In this document: one piece after another, positions 17,475 to 24,919 of the stretch | Layout of the letters: every line of letters begins with the position of its first letter | How positions within the stretch are numbered: the first letter of the stretch is position 1 | Origin: Streptomyces sp. AC555_RSS877 | GTDB taxonomy: Bacteria > Actinomycetota > Actinomycetes > Streptomycetales > Streptomycetaceae | Direction of reading: 5' to 3' | DNA length: 64,000 nt | Assembly: GCF_019049245.1 (NCBI RefSeq) | Contig: NZ_JAGMUK010000054.1 | Location: forward strand, 300,967 to 364,966 | The notes under the pieces: model-generated | The model's database searches: none | The model's input: the letters and a program-made list of their open reading frames with translations, nothing else | Told to the model about the DNA's origin: nothing | Position numbers and translations under genes: made by a program

Positions 17475-17498
17475 CATACAGTCGACGAATACTGTATG
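17475..17498. promoter_or_regulatory. Palindromic operator between divergent lyase and sucC-like genes
   Basis: A perfect 8-bp inverted repeat CATACAGT-N8-ACTGTATG lies at 17475-17482 and 17491-17498. It is the only A/T-rich island in the 143-bp divergent gap (17424-17566), ~52 bp from the lyase start and ~69 bp from the sucC-like start. It looks like a GntR- or IclR-type dimer site that could control both arms. No regulator gene is next to it. Confidence 0.6.
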
Positions 17499-17566
17499 AA
17501 GCTTGTTATCCCGCATCCGGTGGGTGGTGTCCAGGGGGCGTGCGGCACTTTCAGGCAGGAGCCGGA

Positions 17567-18697
17567 ATGGACCTGTACGAGTACCAGGCAAGGGAACTCT
17601 TCGAGGAACACGGCATCTTGGTGCCGAGGGCGGAGGTCACCGACTCACCCAAGGAGGCGCGCGAGATCGCCCGCAGGCTGGGCGGTCGCGTCGTGGTGAA
17701 GGCCCAGGTGAAGACCGGTGGCCGGGGCAAGGCGGGCGGGGTCAAGCTCGCCGCCGATCCCGCCGCCGCAGAGCTGACCGCCCGTCAGGTTCTGGGCATG
17801 GACATCAAGGGCCACACGGTCGGCAAGGTGATGCTGGCCCAGCCCGTGGACATCGAGACCGAGTTCTACGTCTCCTGCGTCCTCGACCGGGCCGCCGGCC
17901 GCTTCCTCGCGATCGCCTCCGCCGAGGGCGGCATGGAGATCGAGGAGGTCGCCGCCAGTCGGCCGGAGGCGGTCGCCCGTATACACATCGACCCGGCCGA
18001 GGGAGTCACCTCGGCGAAGGCGGCCGAGATCGCGGAGGCCGCCGCACTGCCACCGCAGACCGTCGACGTCCTCGTGCGCCTGTGGGAGGTCCTGGTCCGC
18101 GAGGACGCCGTCCTCGTCGAGGTCAACCCGCTCGTCCGCACCGGGCAGGGGCAGCTCCTCGCCCTGGACGGCAAGGTCACCCTCGACGACAACGCCCGCT
18201 TCCGGCAGGCCCGTTGGGGCGCCGAAGGCGCGGTGCACGACGACCCGCTGGAGGCGGCGGCCGCCGCCAAGGGCCTCAACTACGTCAAGCTCGACGGCGA
18301 GGTCGGCATCATCGGCAACGGCGCCGGCCTCGTCATGTCGACCCTCGACGTGGTCGCCGGCTGCGGCGCCCGCCCCGCCAACTTCCTCGACATCGGCGGC
18401 GGGGCGTCGGCGCAGATCATGGCCGACGGACTGTCGGTCATCCTCTCCGACCCGGCCGTGAAATCCGTCCTCGTCAACGTCTTCGGCGGGATCACCGCCT
18501 GCGACGCGGTCGCCGACGGCATCGTGCGCGCCCTGGACACCGTCCAGCTGACCAAGCCGCTCGTGGTCCGCCTCGACGGCAACAACGCGGCGCGCGGCCG
18601 CGCCATCCTCGACGAGCGCGCGCACCCGCTGGTCCAGCAGGCCACGACCATGGACGGCGCCGCGCGCCGCGCAGCCCAACTCGCCACCACAGCCTGA
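17567..18697 (+). CDS. sucC: Succinyl-CoA ligase beta subunit, second copy type
   Basis: 376 aa. An ATP-grasp beta subunit: MDLYEYQARELFEEHGI start, KAQVKTGGRGKAGGVKLA (nucleotide site), EVNPLV, and a C-terminal NVFGGITACDAVADGI. It forms succinyl-CoA from succinate, CoA and NTP together with the alpha subunit 11 nt downstream. ATG 17567 has AGGAGCC upstream. Streptomycetes carry a main sucCD elsewhere, so this pair next to CoA-transferase genes probably acts on a pathway acid or supplies succinyl-CoA as CoA donor (inference). Confidence 0.9.
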   Translation: MDLYEYQARELFEEHGILVPRAEVTDSPKEAREIARRLGGRVVVKAQVKTGGRGKAGGVKLAADPAAAELTARQVLGMDIKGHTVGKVMLAQPVDIETEFYVSCVLDRAAGRFLAIASAEGGMEIEEVAASRPEAVARIHIDPAEGVTSAKAAEIAEAAALPPQTVDVLVRLWEVLVREDAVLVEVNPLVRTGQGQLLALDGKVTLDDNARFRQARWGAEGAVHDDPLEAAAAAKGLNYVKLDGEVGIIGNGAGLVMSTLDVVAGCGARPANFLDIGGGASAQIMADGLSVILSDPAVKSVLVNVFGGITACDAVADGIVRALDTVQLTKPLVVRLDGNNAARGRAILDERAHPLVQQATTMDGAARRAAQLATTA

Positions 18698-18708
18698 GGA
18701 GACGGGAC

Positions 18709-19587
18709 ATGGCGATCCATCTCACCAAGGAAAGCAAGGTCCTCGTCCAGGGCATGACCGGCGGCGAGGGCATGAAGCACACCCGTCGGATGCTCGCGGC
18801 CGGCACGAACGTCGTCGGCGGTGTCAACCCGCGCAAGGCGGGCCGCACCGTGGACTTCGACGACCGTGCGGTCCCCGTCTTCGGGTCGGTCGCCGACGGT
18901 ATACAGGCGACCGGAGCCGATGTCACCGTCGTCTTCGTACCCCCCGCCTTCGCCAAGGCGGCCGTCGTCGAGGCCGCCGACGCCGGCATCGGCCTCGCCG
19001 TCGTCATCACCGAGGGCATCCCGGTCCACGACTCCGTCGCCTTCACCGCCTACGCCAAGACCATGGGCACCCGCGTCATCGGCCCGAACTGCCCGGGGCT
19101 GATCACCCCCGGCCAGTCCAACGCGGGCATCATCCCCGCCGACATCACCAAGCCGGGCCGGATCGGCCTGGTCTCCAAGTCGGGCACGCTCACCTACCAA
19201 CTCATGTACGAGCTCCGCGACATCGGCTTCTCGACCTGCGTCGGCATCGGCGGCGACCCCGTCGTCGGCACCACCCACATCGACTGCCTCGCCGCCTTTC
19301 AGGACGACCCCGACACCGAGACCATCGTCCTCATCGGGGAGATCGGCGGTGACGCCGAGGAGCGCGCGGCCGCCTACATTCGCGAGCACGTCACCAAGCC
19401 CGTCGTCGGCTACATCGCCGGCTTCACCGCACCCGAGGGCAAGACGATGGGCCACGCGGGCGCGATCGTGTCCGGTTCCTCCGGCACCGCCCAGGCCAAG
19501 AAGGCGGCGCTCGAGGCGGTCGGCGTCAAGGTCGGCGGCACGCCCACCGAGACGGCCCGTCTGGTCCTGGCCCAACTGGAGGCGTGA
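18709..19587 (+). CDS. sucD: Succinyl-CoA ligase alpha subunit
   Basis: 292 aa. Typical alpha subunit: KVLVQGMTGGEGMKHT near the start (CoA-binding Rossmann), IGPNCPGLITPG, LVSKSGTLTYQ, and GKTMGHAGAIVSG with the phospho-histidine. It pairs with the beta subunit immediately upstream; ATG 18709 follows GAGGAGACGGG. It completes a full ligase. One notable point is its divergent orientation to the formyl-CoA transferase operon across a shared operator. Confidence 0.9.
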   Translation: MAIHLTKESKVLVQGMTGGEGMKHTRRMLAAGTNVVGGVNPRKAGRTVDFDDRAVPVFGSVADGIQATGADVTVVFVPPAFAKAAVVEAADAGIGLAVVITEGIPVHDSVAFTAYAKTMGTRVIGPNCPGLITPGQSNAGIIPADITKPGRIGLVSKSGTLTYQLMYELRDIGFSTCVGIGGDPVVGTTHIDCLAAFQDDPDTETIVLIGEIGGDAEERAAAYIREHVTKPVVGYIAGFTAPEGKTMGHAGAIVSGSSGTAQAKKAALEAVGVKVGGTPTETARLVLAQLEA

Positions 19588-19599
19588 CACCACTCATAG

Positions 19600-19614
19600 G
19601 TGACGCGAGGTCAC
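19600..19614. promoter_or_regulatory. Short palindrome upstream of the aldehyde dehydrogenase
   Basis: GTGAC-GCGAG-GTCAC lies in the 114-bp gap between sucD and the aldehyde dehydrogenase gene. A 5+5 bp repeat could be an operator half-site pair or a weak hairpin. It is reported only because it stands alone in a small gap. Confidence 0.3.
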
Positions 19615-19701
19615 TTACCGAAGTCGCAGCACCTCGCCGGCGTCCTTCGCAGCCATGCACGAACCCGCCCCCGACTGTGCACCGAGAGCGGAGAACCCCC
19701 G

Positions 19702-21243
19702 ATGGCAACCACCCTCACCCTCAAATCAGGCACGTCCTGGACCGACGCCTGGCAACGCTGCCTCGCCGTCGCCCCCGAGGCGTTCCGCGACGACCGCGCC
19801 CTCAACCTCTGGGACCGCGCCTGGCGGGCCGGCGGCCGGGCACTGCCCGCCACCAGTCCCGTCGACGGCAGTCCGATCGCCGGCCCGCCCCGCCTGGACC
19901 GGGCCACCGCCCACCAGGCCGTACGCGCCTCGCTCGACCAGCACCGCGCCTGGCGGCACGTCCCCCTCGACGAACGCCGGGCCCGCGTGGCCGCCACCCT
20001 CGACGCCCTCACCCAGCACCGTGAACTGCTCGCCCTGCTGCTCGTCTGGGAGATCGGCAAGCCCTGGCGGCTCGCACAGGCGGACGTCGACCGGGCCATC
20101 GACGGCGTGCGCTGGTACGTCGACGGCATCGAGCCGATGCTGGCCGGCCGGGCCCCGCTGGACGGCCCGGTGTCGAACGTCGCGAGCTGGAACTACCCGA
20201 TGAGCGTGCTCGTTCACGCGGTGCTGGTACAGGCCCTGGCAGGCAACGCGGTCATCGCCAAGACCCCGACCGACGGCGGTGTCGCCTGTCTGACGCTGGC
20301 CTCGGCGCTGGCCGCCCGCGAGGGAATTCCCGTCACCCTCGTCAGCGGCAGCGGAGGTGAGCTGTCCGAGGCGCTGGTGCGGGCGCCCGAGATCGGCTGC
20401 GTCTCCTTCGTCGGCGGCCGTGACACCGGCGCCGCGGTGGCCACGGCCGTCGCCGACCTGGGCAAACGACACATCCTCGAACAGGAGGGACTCAACACCT
20501 GGGGCATCTGGAACTGCACGGACTGGGACGCGCTCACGGCAGTCGTGCCGAAACTCTTCGACTACGGCAAACAGCGCTGCACGGCGTACCCGCGCTTCGT
20601 CGTCCAGCGAGAGCTGTTCGACGAGTTCCTGGCGGCGTACCTCCCGGCGGTCCGTACGCTGCGGGTCGGCCACCCGCTGGCGGTCGAGCACGCCGGCGAC
20701 CCGTACCCGCAACTGGACTTCGGGCCCGTCATCAACGCGGCCAAGGCGAAGGAGCTGCACGACCAGGTCACCGAAGCCGTGAACCGCGGGGCCGTCCCAC
20801 TGCACCGCGGCAAGCCGGCGGACGCACGGTTCCTGCCCGGCCAGGACACCTCGGCGTACGTCCAGCCGGTCACGCTCCTGAACCCGCCACCGTCCTCCCC
20901 GCTGCACCACGCGGAACCGTTCGGACCGGTCGACACCATCGTCCTGGTCGACACCGAGGCGGAGCTGCTGGCCGCGATGAACGCGTCCAACGGCGCACTG
21001 GTGGCCACCCTGTCCACCGACGACCGGGCGACCTTCGACCGACTCGCCCCGCAGATCAGGGCGTTCAAGGTCGGGCACGGCACGCCGCGTTCCCGCGGCG
21101 ACCGCGACGAGCTGTTCGGCGGGTTCGGCGCGTCCTGGCGGGGCGCCTTCGTCGGCGGCGAGCTGCTGGTGCGTGCGGTGACGCGGGGCCCGGAGGGGGA
21201 GCGGCTGCCAGGCAACTTCCCGGAGTATCAGCTCACGCCGTGA
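19702..21243 (+). CDS. NAD(P)-dependent aldehyde dehydrogenase family protein
   Basis: 513 aa. Key residues are present: the WNYP catalytic-Asn motif, general-base Glu in LEQEGLNTWG and nucleophile Cys in GKQRCTAYPR. The latter differs from the common FxxxGQxC form, so this is a divergent branch. It oxidises an aldehyde to an acid or CoA ester. ATG 19702 follows GGAGAACCCCCG. It is the last gene of the plus-strand arm (sucC, sucD, aldehyde dehydrogenase) and is followed by a strong terminator. In the oxalate-type setting glyoxylate or formyl-CoA would be logical substrates, but nothing in the sequence proves this. Confidence 0.85.
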   Translation: MATTLTLKSGTSWTDAWQRCLAVAPEAFRDDRALNLWDRAWRAGGRALPATSPVDGSPIAGPPRLDRATAHQAVRASLDQHRAWRHVPLDERRARVAATLDALTQHRELLALLLVWEIGKPWRLAQADVDRAIDGVRWYVDGIEPMLAGRAPLDGPVSNVASWNYPMSVLVHAVLVQALAGNAVIAKTPTDGGVACLTLASALAAREGIPVTLVSGSGGELSEALVRAPEIGCVSFVGGRDTGAAVATAVADLGKRHILEQEGLNTWGIWNCTDWDALTAVVPKLFDYGKQRCTAYPRFVVQRELFDEFLAAYLPAVRTLRVGHPLAVEHAGDPYPQLDFGPVINAAKAKELHDQVTEAVNRGAVPLHRGKPADARFLPGQDTSAYVQPVTLLNPPPSSPLHHAEPFGPVDTIVLVDTEAELLAAMNASNGALVATLSTDDRATFDRLAPQIRAFKVGHGTPRSRGDRDELFGGFGASWRGAFVGGELLVRAVTRGPEGERLPGNFPEYQLTP

Positions 21244-21326
21244 AGCCCGGTCGGCCGACACCGGCACCGACGTGACGAGGCACGCTCGCAGCGTCCCGTC
21301 AGTGGCCGGCTCAACCGGTGACCGGT

Positions 21327-21365
21327 GGCCGGGTGGTGTCCGCTTCCCGCGGATACCACCCGGCC
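21327..21365. terminator. Bidirectional hairpin terminator between convergent genes
   Basis: Arms 21327-21343 and 21349-21365 form a 17-bp stem with one G-U wobble and a 5-nt loop (TTCCC). It lies between the stops of the aldehyde dehydrogenase and the DUF2254 gene. Confidence 0.85.
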
Positions 21366-21418
21366 GGCACCTCGTCGGCCGACGACTGTGCCACACCCTC
21401 GGAACAGGGACGGGAGTC

Positions 21419-22747
21419 TCAGCCGATGCCCTGACGGTCCGGCTGGAGGGCGAAGGCCCGGTCCGCGCCCTCCGGGACACCGCGCTCGACTGCCTGCACG
21501 AGCAGTGCCCGGTGGCGCAGCAGCGGCGCCCGCCGTTCCTCGGAGACCAGCAGCGCCAGGTCGTCGAGTCCGGCCAGCAGACGCCGCGTGACCTGGGGAG
21601 TACCGACCGCGCAGCCCCTGATCTCGGTGAACCCCAGATCCACCAGATCGGTCCAACCGGGCACGGGCTGCACGAGCCGGACCGCGCCCCGCCGGTCCCG
21701 GTGCAGGGAGGCGTCCAGCGGCCGCCGGGCCAGGGCGGCCAGGAACTGCACGATGCGGTCCAGTGCCTGTACGGCCGTCGTCGGGTCGTTGACCGCCGGG
21801 GACAGGGCCCTGAGCGCGATGTCGGACAGCTGGCGCATCCCGAACCCGAGGTCCTGGTGGAAGGTGCGTTCGACTCCGACGGAGACGGCGTAGCGCAGTG
21901 CGCGGCGCGGCGGCGCCTTGCCGCCGTGCACGGCCAGGACGGGCGTTCCGGGTACGACGAAGTCGCCGGTCCGCGGAATCAGCCGCAGCACGACGTCGTG
22001 CTGCCGCGCCACCCGCACCAGCCGGGCGATGTTCACGTCCCGCAGCACCCCGGCCCGCCCCTCGTGGGCGATGCGCGCCGTCTCGGACCCGAGCGCGCCC
22101 TGGTGGGCGGAAGCCTCGACCGGCATCAGGGCGACCACCCGGAACGACTCCCCGACGATCCGGTCGATCACCTGGCCGATCCGCATCAGCCGCAGTGTCG
22201 TGTTCACGTACATCACGAACAGCAGCAGGCTCAGTCCGACCATCGCGATCGTGAGGAGCGACTGGACGACGGGGACGGAGGAGACCAGGCGGGGGTCGGG
22301 TTCGCTTTCGTACGAGGTCAGGACGAGCAGGGTCAGCAGGAAGGTCGAGAGGAAGACGGCGAACGTCGCCTTGGTGATCCGGCTCCGTACGAAGATCCGC
22401 ACCACCCGCGGGCTGAACTGCCCGCTCGCCATCTGCACCGCGACCAGGGAGATGCTGAAGACCACACCGATGAAGGTCATCATCGCCGAGCTCACCGTGG
22501 TGACGACGATCTTCGCGTCCCCCGCGAACTTCAGCAGCTCTTCCAGCGTGTCGTACTCACCCTCGTCCTGAAGGGTTTCGACGATCCTGGTGTCGATCTC
22601 CGCCGCCACCGCCCATACGAGGACGACACACAGCATGGCCGCGGCGGGCGCGAACCAGAACGTGTCCCGCAGATGCTCCCTGAGCGGCGACAGCGCCCGC
22701 GGTCTGCGTCCGGCGGACGGGCCGTGCGTAACCATCCAGTCGCTCAT
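21419..22747 (-). CDS. DUF2254 family integral membrane protein
   Basis: 442 aa. Four hydrophobic segments lie in the first ~190 residues (around 32-50, 85-105, 128-150 and 160-185), followed by a large soluble C-terminal part with GDFVVPGTPVLAV and LSPAVNDPTTAVQALDRI, which are DUF2254 signatures. Function is unknown in the family. It stands alone, facing the aldehyde dehydrogenase, with its 5' end ~140 bp from the tRNA-Leu gene. The start ATG 22747 has only a weak AAGG upstream; residue 5 is an alternative Met. Confidence 0.8.
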   Translation of the reverse strand: MSDWMVTHGPSAGRRPRALSPLREHLRDTFWFAPAAAMLCVVLVWAVAAEIDTRIVETLQDEGEYDTLEELLKFAGDAKIVVTTVSSAMMTFIGVVFSISLVAVQMASGQFSPRVVRIFVRSRITKATFAVFLSTFLLTLLVLTSYESEPDPRLVSSVPVVQSLLTIAMVGLSLLLFVMYVNTTLRLMRIGQVIDRIVGESFRVVALMPVEASAHQGALGSETARIAHEGRAGVLRDVNIARLVRVARQHDVVLRLIPRTGDFVVPGTPVLAVHGGKAPPRRALRYAVSVGVERTFHQDLGFGMRQLSDIALRALSPAVNDPTTAVQALDRIVQFLAALARRPLDASLHRDRRGAVRLVQPVPGWTDLVDLGFTEIRGCAVGTPQVTRRLLAGLDDLALLVSEERRAPLLRHRALLVQAVERGVPEGADRAFALQPDRQGIG

Positions 22748-22888
22748 GGTGAGACCTTAGATTCCCGGGTCCGGTCGGCCCGGGAGCGGCGCTCGGACGA
22801 CGGATATGCAGGTGAAAGGCACTCCGAAAGCTTGGTATTGTTGTCCATGTCGCCGCGGGGAACACCCTCGCCTGGCGGCAGACACCTC

Positions 22889-22976
22889 GTCCGGGTGGCG
22901 GAATGGCAGACGCGCTAGCTTGAGGTGCTAGTGCCCTTTATCGGGCGTGGGGGTTCAAGTCCCCCCTCGGACACCA
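22889..22976 (+). tRNA. tRNA-Leu, anticodon GAG
   Basis: This is a complete class II tRNA with a long variable arm. The acceptor GTCCGGG pairs with CTCGGAC (one G-U). The anticodon stem CTAGC/GCTAG carries the loop TTGAGGT, giving anticodon GAG. The T-arm is GGGGGTTCAAGTCCCCC, and CCA is encoded at 22974-22976. It reads leucine CTC/CTT codons, CTC being abundant in this genome. Confidence 0.95.
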
Positions 22977-22980
22977 ACGA

Positions 22981-23004
22981 AGACCCCCTGTTCATCGGGG
23001 GTCT
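22981..23004. terminator. Terminator after tRNA-Leu, overlapping the TetR gene 3' end
   Basis: AGACCCCC and GGGGGTCT form a perfect 8-bp stem with an 8-nt loop, followed by TTTT, a canonical intrinsic terminator for the tRNA. The stop codon of the convergent TetR gene lies inside the loop, so the element is shared by both strands. Confidence 0.9.
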
Positions 23005-23585
23005 TTTGCGTTTCCGGGTGCCCCCGCGCGCAGCCCGTCCATGACGAGGTCCAAGAGCCGGGCGGCGCGCCGCTCCCAGTCCCCGCGGGGGTCGATCTGC
23101 CAGAGGCCGGCTATGGCGAGAAGGAAGTCGTCCGCGGTGACACCGGGACGTATGGCGCCGGCTTCCTCGCCCGCGCGGAGCAGGAGTTCGGCCGCGGCCG
23201 TCACCGGGGCGTGGCCGGGTTTCGCTTGGCCGTGCGAGGCGCTCACGGCGTGACGGAACGCCTCCGCCAGGCCGGCCTTGGCCATCGCGAACCGGGCCAG
23301 CCGGTCCATCCACTCCCGCAGCGCCCGGTCGGGCGCGCAGTTCCGCAGCAGCTGGCACGCGGCGTCGGCGACCTGCTGCGTCTCGTAGCGGTAGACCTCC
23401 AGGACGAGTGCCTCACGGTTGGGGAAGTTCCGGTAGAAGGTGCCCTGTCCGACGCCCGCCTTCTTCGCGATCGCGCTCAGCGGGGCGTCCGCGGAGCGGG
23501 TCAGCTCGGCCAGTGCCACTTCGAGGATGCGCTCGCGATTGCGTTGCGCGTCCGACCGCAGAGGTGTGTCCTTCTGCTGCCGCAT
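22992..23585 (-). CDS. TetR/AcrR family transcriptional regulator
   Basis: 197 aa. The N-terminal helix-turn-helix runs over residues ~12-57 (RERILEVALAEL, then KAGVGQGTFYRNFPNREAL), typical of TetR. The C-terminal ~140 residues are a helical ligand-binding domain resembling a TetR_C group common in actinomycetes. The target is not evident. It is divergent from the broken xanthine dehydrogenase region, which may have removed its original target. Its start codon lies 57 bp from the remnant. Confidence 0.85.
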   Translation of the reverse strand: MRQQKDTPLRSDAQRNRERILEVALAELTRSADAPLSAIAKKAGVGQGTFYRNFPNREALVLEVYRYETQQVADAACQLLRNCAPDRALREWMDRLARFAMAKAGLAEAFRHAVSASHGQAKPGHAPVTAAAELLLRAGEEAGAIRPGVTADDFLLAIAGLWQIDPRGDWERRAARLLDLVMDGLRAGAPGNAKDPR

Positions 23586-23642
23586 TTGCCCTCCTCGTGA
23601 TCACTGGGCGTCACGGCCGAAACCCGTCCTTGATAGGAAAGC

Positions 23643-23804
23643 GTGCTGACCGGCGCGGCGGCCGACGCCGAGACCTTCGCCGCCGCCACGGACGCCGAAC
23701 TGGCCGCCGCGAAGCCGCTGCGCGACAACGGATACAAGGTGACGCTGATGCGCAACCTCGTGGTGGCCGTGCTGACCGAACTCGCCGAGGAGGCGACCCG
23801 ATGA
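23643..23804 (+). pseudogene. Remnant: C-terminus of xanthine dehydrogenase FAD-binding subunit
   Basis: 53 codons read VLTGAAADAETF ... KPLRDNGYKV ... RNLVVAVLTELA, matching the end of CoxM/XdhB-type FAD subunits. An in-frame TAG at 23634 and the TetR regulator lie just upstream, so the rest of this ~300-residue subunit is gone. The stop overlaps the next start (ATGA), preserving the original operon junction with the molybdenum subunit gene. Confidence 0.75.
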
Positions 23805-23861
23805 CGACGTCCACCACCACCGGCACGTTCAAGGGCGCCGTCGGCGGCCCTGCACATCCGC
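23801..23861 (+). pseudogene. Remnant: N-terminus of xanthine dehydrogenase molybdopterin subunit, frameshifted
   Basis: ATG 23801 begins MTTSTTTGTFKGAVGG, then a one-base shift near 23845 moves to another frame reading ALHIRVEGRDKVTGAA, the standard start of the xanthine dehydrogenase molybdenum subunit. Right after it, without a gap, the sequence becomes XdhC. About 2 kb coding for the catalytic subunit is therefore missing. The shift could be a real mutation or a sequence error; the deletion cannot be an error of that kind. Confidence 0.7.
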
Positions 23862-24890
23862 GTGGAGGGACGGGACAAGGTCACCGGGGCGGCCCAGGTC
23901 ACGCCGTTCGCCGCCGAAGCACCGGCCCTGCCCGTGCTGCTGGCGGCGCTGTCCGCCGCGGTCCGGGGCGAGCCCACGGCCGTCGCCCGCGTGGTCCGCG
24001 GCCCGGTCGGCCTCCAGGGCCGAGCGCTGCTCGTGCGGGCGGACGGGACGTACGGGGGAGTCGCGGGCGGGGCGTATGAGAGCGCACCGGGCACATCGTG
24101 CGAAGGCGGACTCGGCGGCGCGCCGGAGCTGGACCGGGCGGCGGCGGCCGAGGCCCGGGCGCTGCTGGAGGCCGGCCGTACCGGCACGGTAGAGCTGTCG
24201 GAGGACGGCTCGCACTGCCCCGGCGGCCTGACCCTGCTCGTCGAGTCGAGCGTGCCGCCGCCCCGCATGATCGTCTTCGGCGCGATCGACGTCGCGGCGG
24301 CTCTGGTGCGCGCCGGGAAGTTCCTCGGATATCACGTGACCGTGTGCGACGCCCGCCCCGTCTTCGCCACCCGCGCCCGCTTCCCCGAGGCCGACGGCAT
24401 CGTCGTCGACTGGCCGCACCGCTACCTGCGGGACACCGCGACCGACGCGCGCACCGTGCTGTGCGTGCTCACCCACGACGCCAAGTTCGACGTACCGCTG
24501 CTGCAGGAGGCCCTGCGGATGCCGGTGGCGTTCGTCGGCGCGATGGGCTCGCGCCGCACGCATGCCGACCGGGAGCGACGCCTGCGCGAAGTCGGCCTCA
24601 CGAAAGGGGAGTTGGCCCGGCTGCGGTCGCCGATCGGTCTCGACCTCGGCGCGCGTACGCCCGAGGAGACCGCCCTGTCCATCGCGGCGGAGATCATCGC
24701 GGCCAGGCGGGGCGGGACGGGCGTGCCGCTGACCGGGTCGGGGACGCCGATACACCCTGACGGCGAAGAGGGGAGCGCGGCGCCGGCCGCCAGAAGGTCC
24801 GGTGCGGGTTCGAGTGGAAGGGCACCCGCGACGGGCGTACCGTCGAACGGTGACCCGCAGTGGACGCCGAGCGGCCACTGCCCCTCGTGA
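23862..24890 (+). CDS. xdhC: XdhC-family protein, N-terminally fused to a xanthine dehydrogenase remnant
   Basis: 342 aa from GTG 23862. The first ~11 residues (EGRDKVTGAAQ) belong to the lost molybdenum subunit. The XdhC part begins near ALPVLLAALSAAV and includes MIVFGAIDVAAALVRAGKFLGYHVTVCDARPVFATRARFP, read here in pieces (FGAIDVA, VCDARPVF), plus VGAMGSRRTHADR and LDLGARTPEETA: a complete Rossmann-type C-terminal domain. XdhC helps insert sulfurated molybdenum cofactor into xanthine dehydrogenase. The usual Cys-containing SGGCVEG motif is replaced by VAGGAYES. After PIHPDGEE about 40 extra residues suggest that the original stop was lost. It may be non-functional, since its client operon is deleted. 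Confidence 0.6.
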   Translation: MEGRDKVTGAAQVTPFAAEAPALPVLLAALSAAVRGEPTAVARVVRGPVGLQGRALLVRADGTYGGVAGGAYESAPGTSCEGGLGGAPELDRAAAAEARALLEAGRTGTVELSEDGSHCPGGLTLLVESSVPPPRMIVFGAIDVAAALVRAGKFLGYHVTVCDARPVFATRARFPEADGIVVDWPHRYLRDTATDARTVLCVLTHDAKFDVPLLQEALRMPVAFVGAMGSRRTHADRERRLREVGLTKGELARLRSPIGLDLGARTPEETALSIAAEIIAARRGGTGVPLTGSGTPIHPDGEEGSAAPAARRSGAGSSGRAPATGVPSNGDPQWTPSGHCPS

Positions 24891-24919
24891 GGGTTCGACC
24901 CCCGAGAGTGCGACATGCC

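Noticed and set aside
17424..17591. 56-residue N-terminal extension of the ThDP lyase.
   Set aside because: It would run through the palindromic operator and overlap the sucC-like start, and the extra residues resemble nothing in the family.
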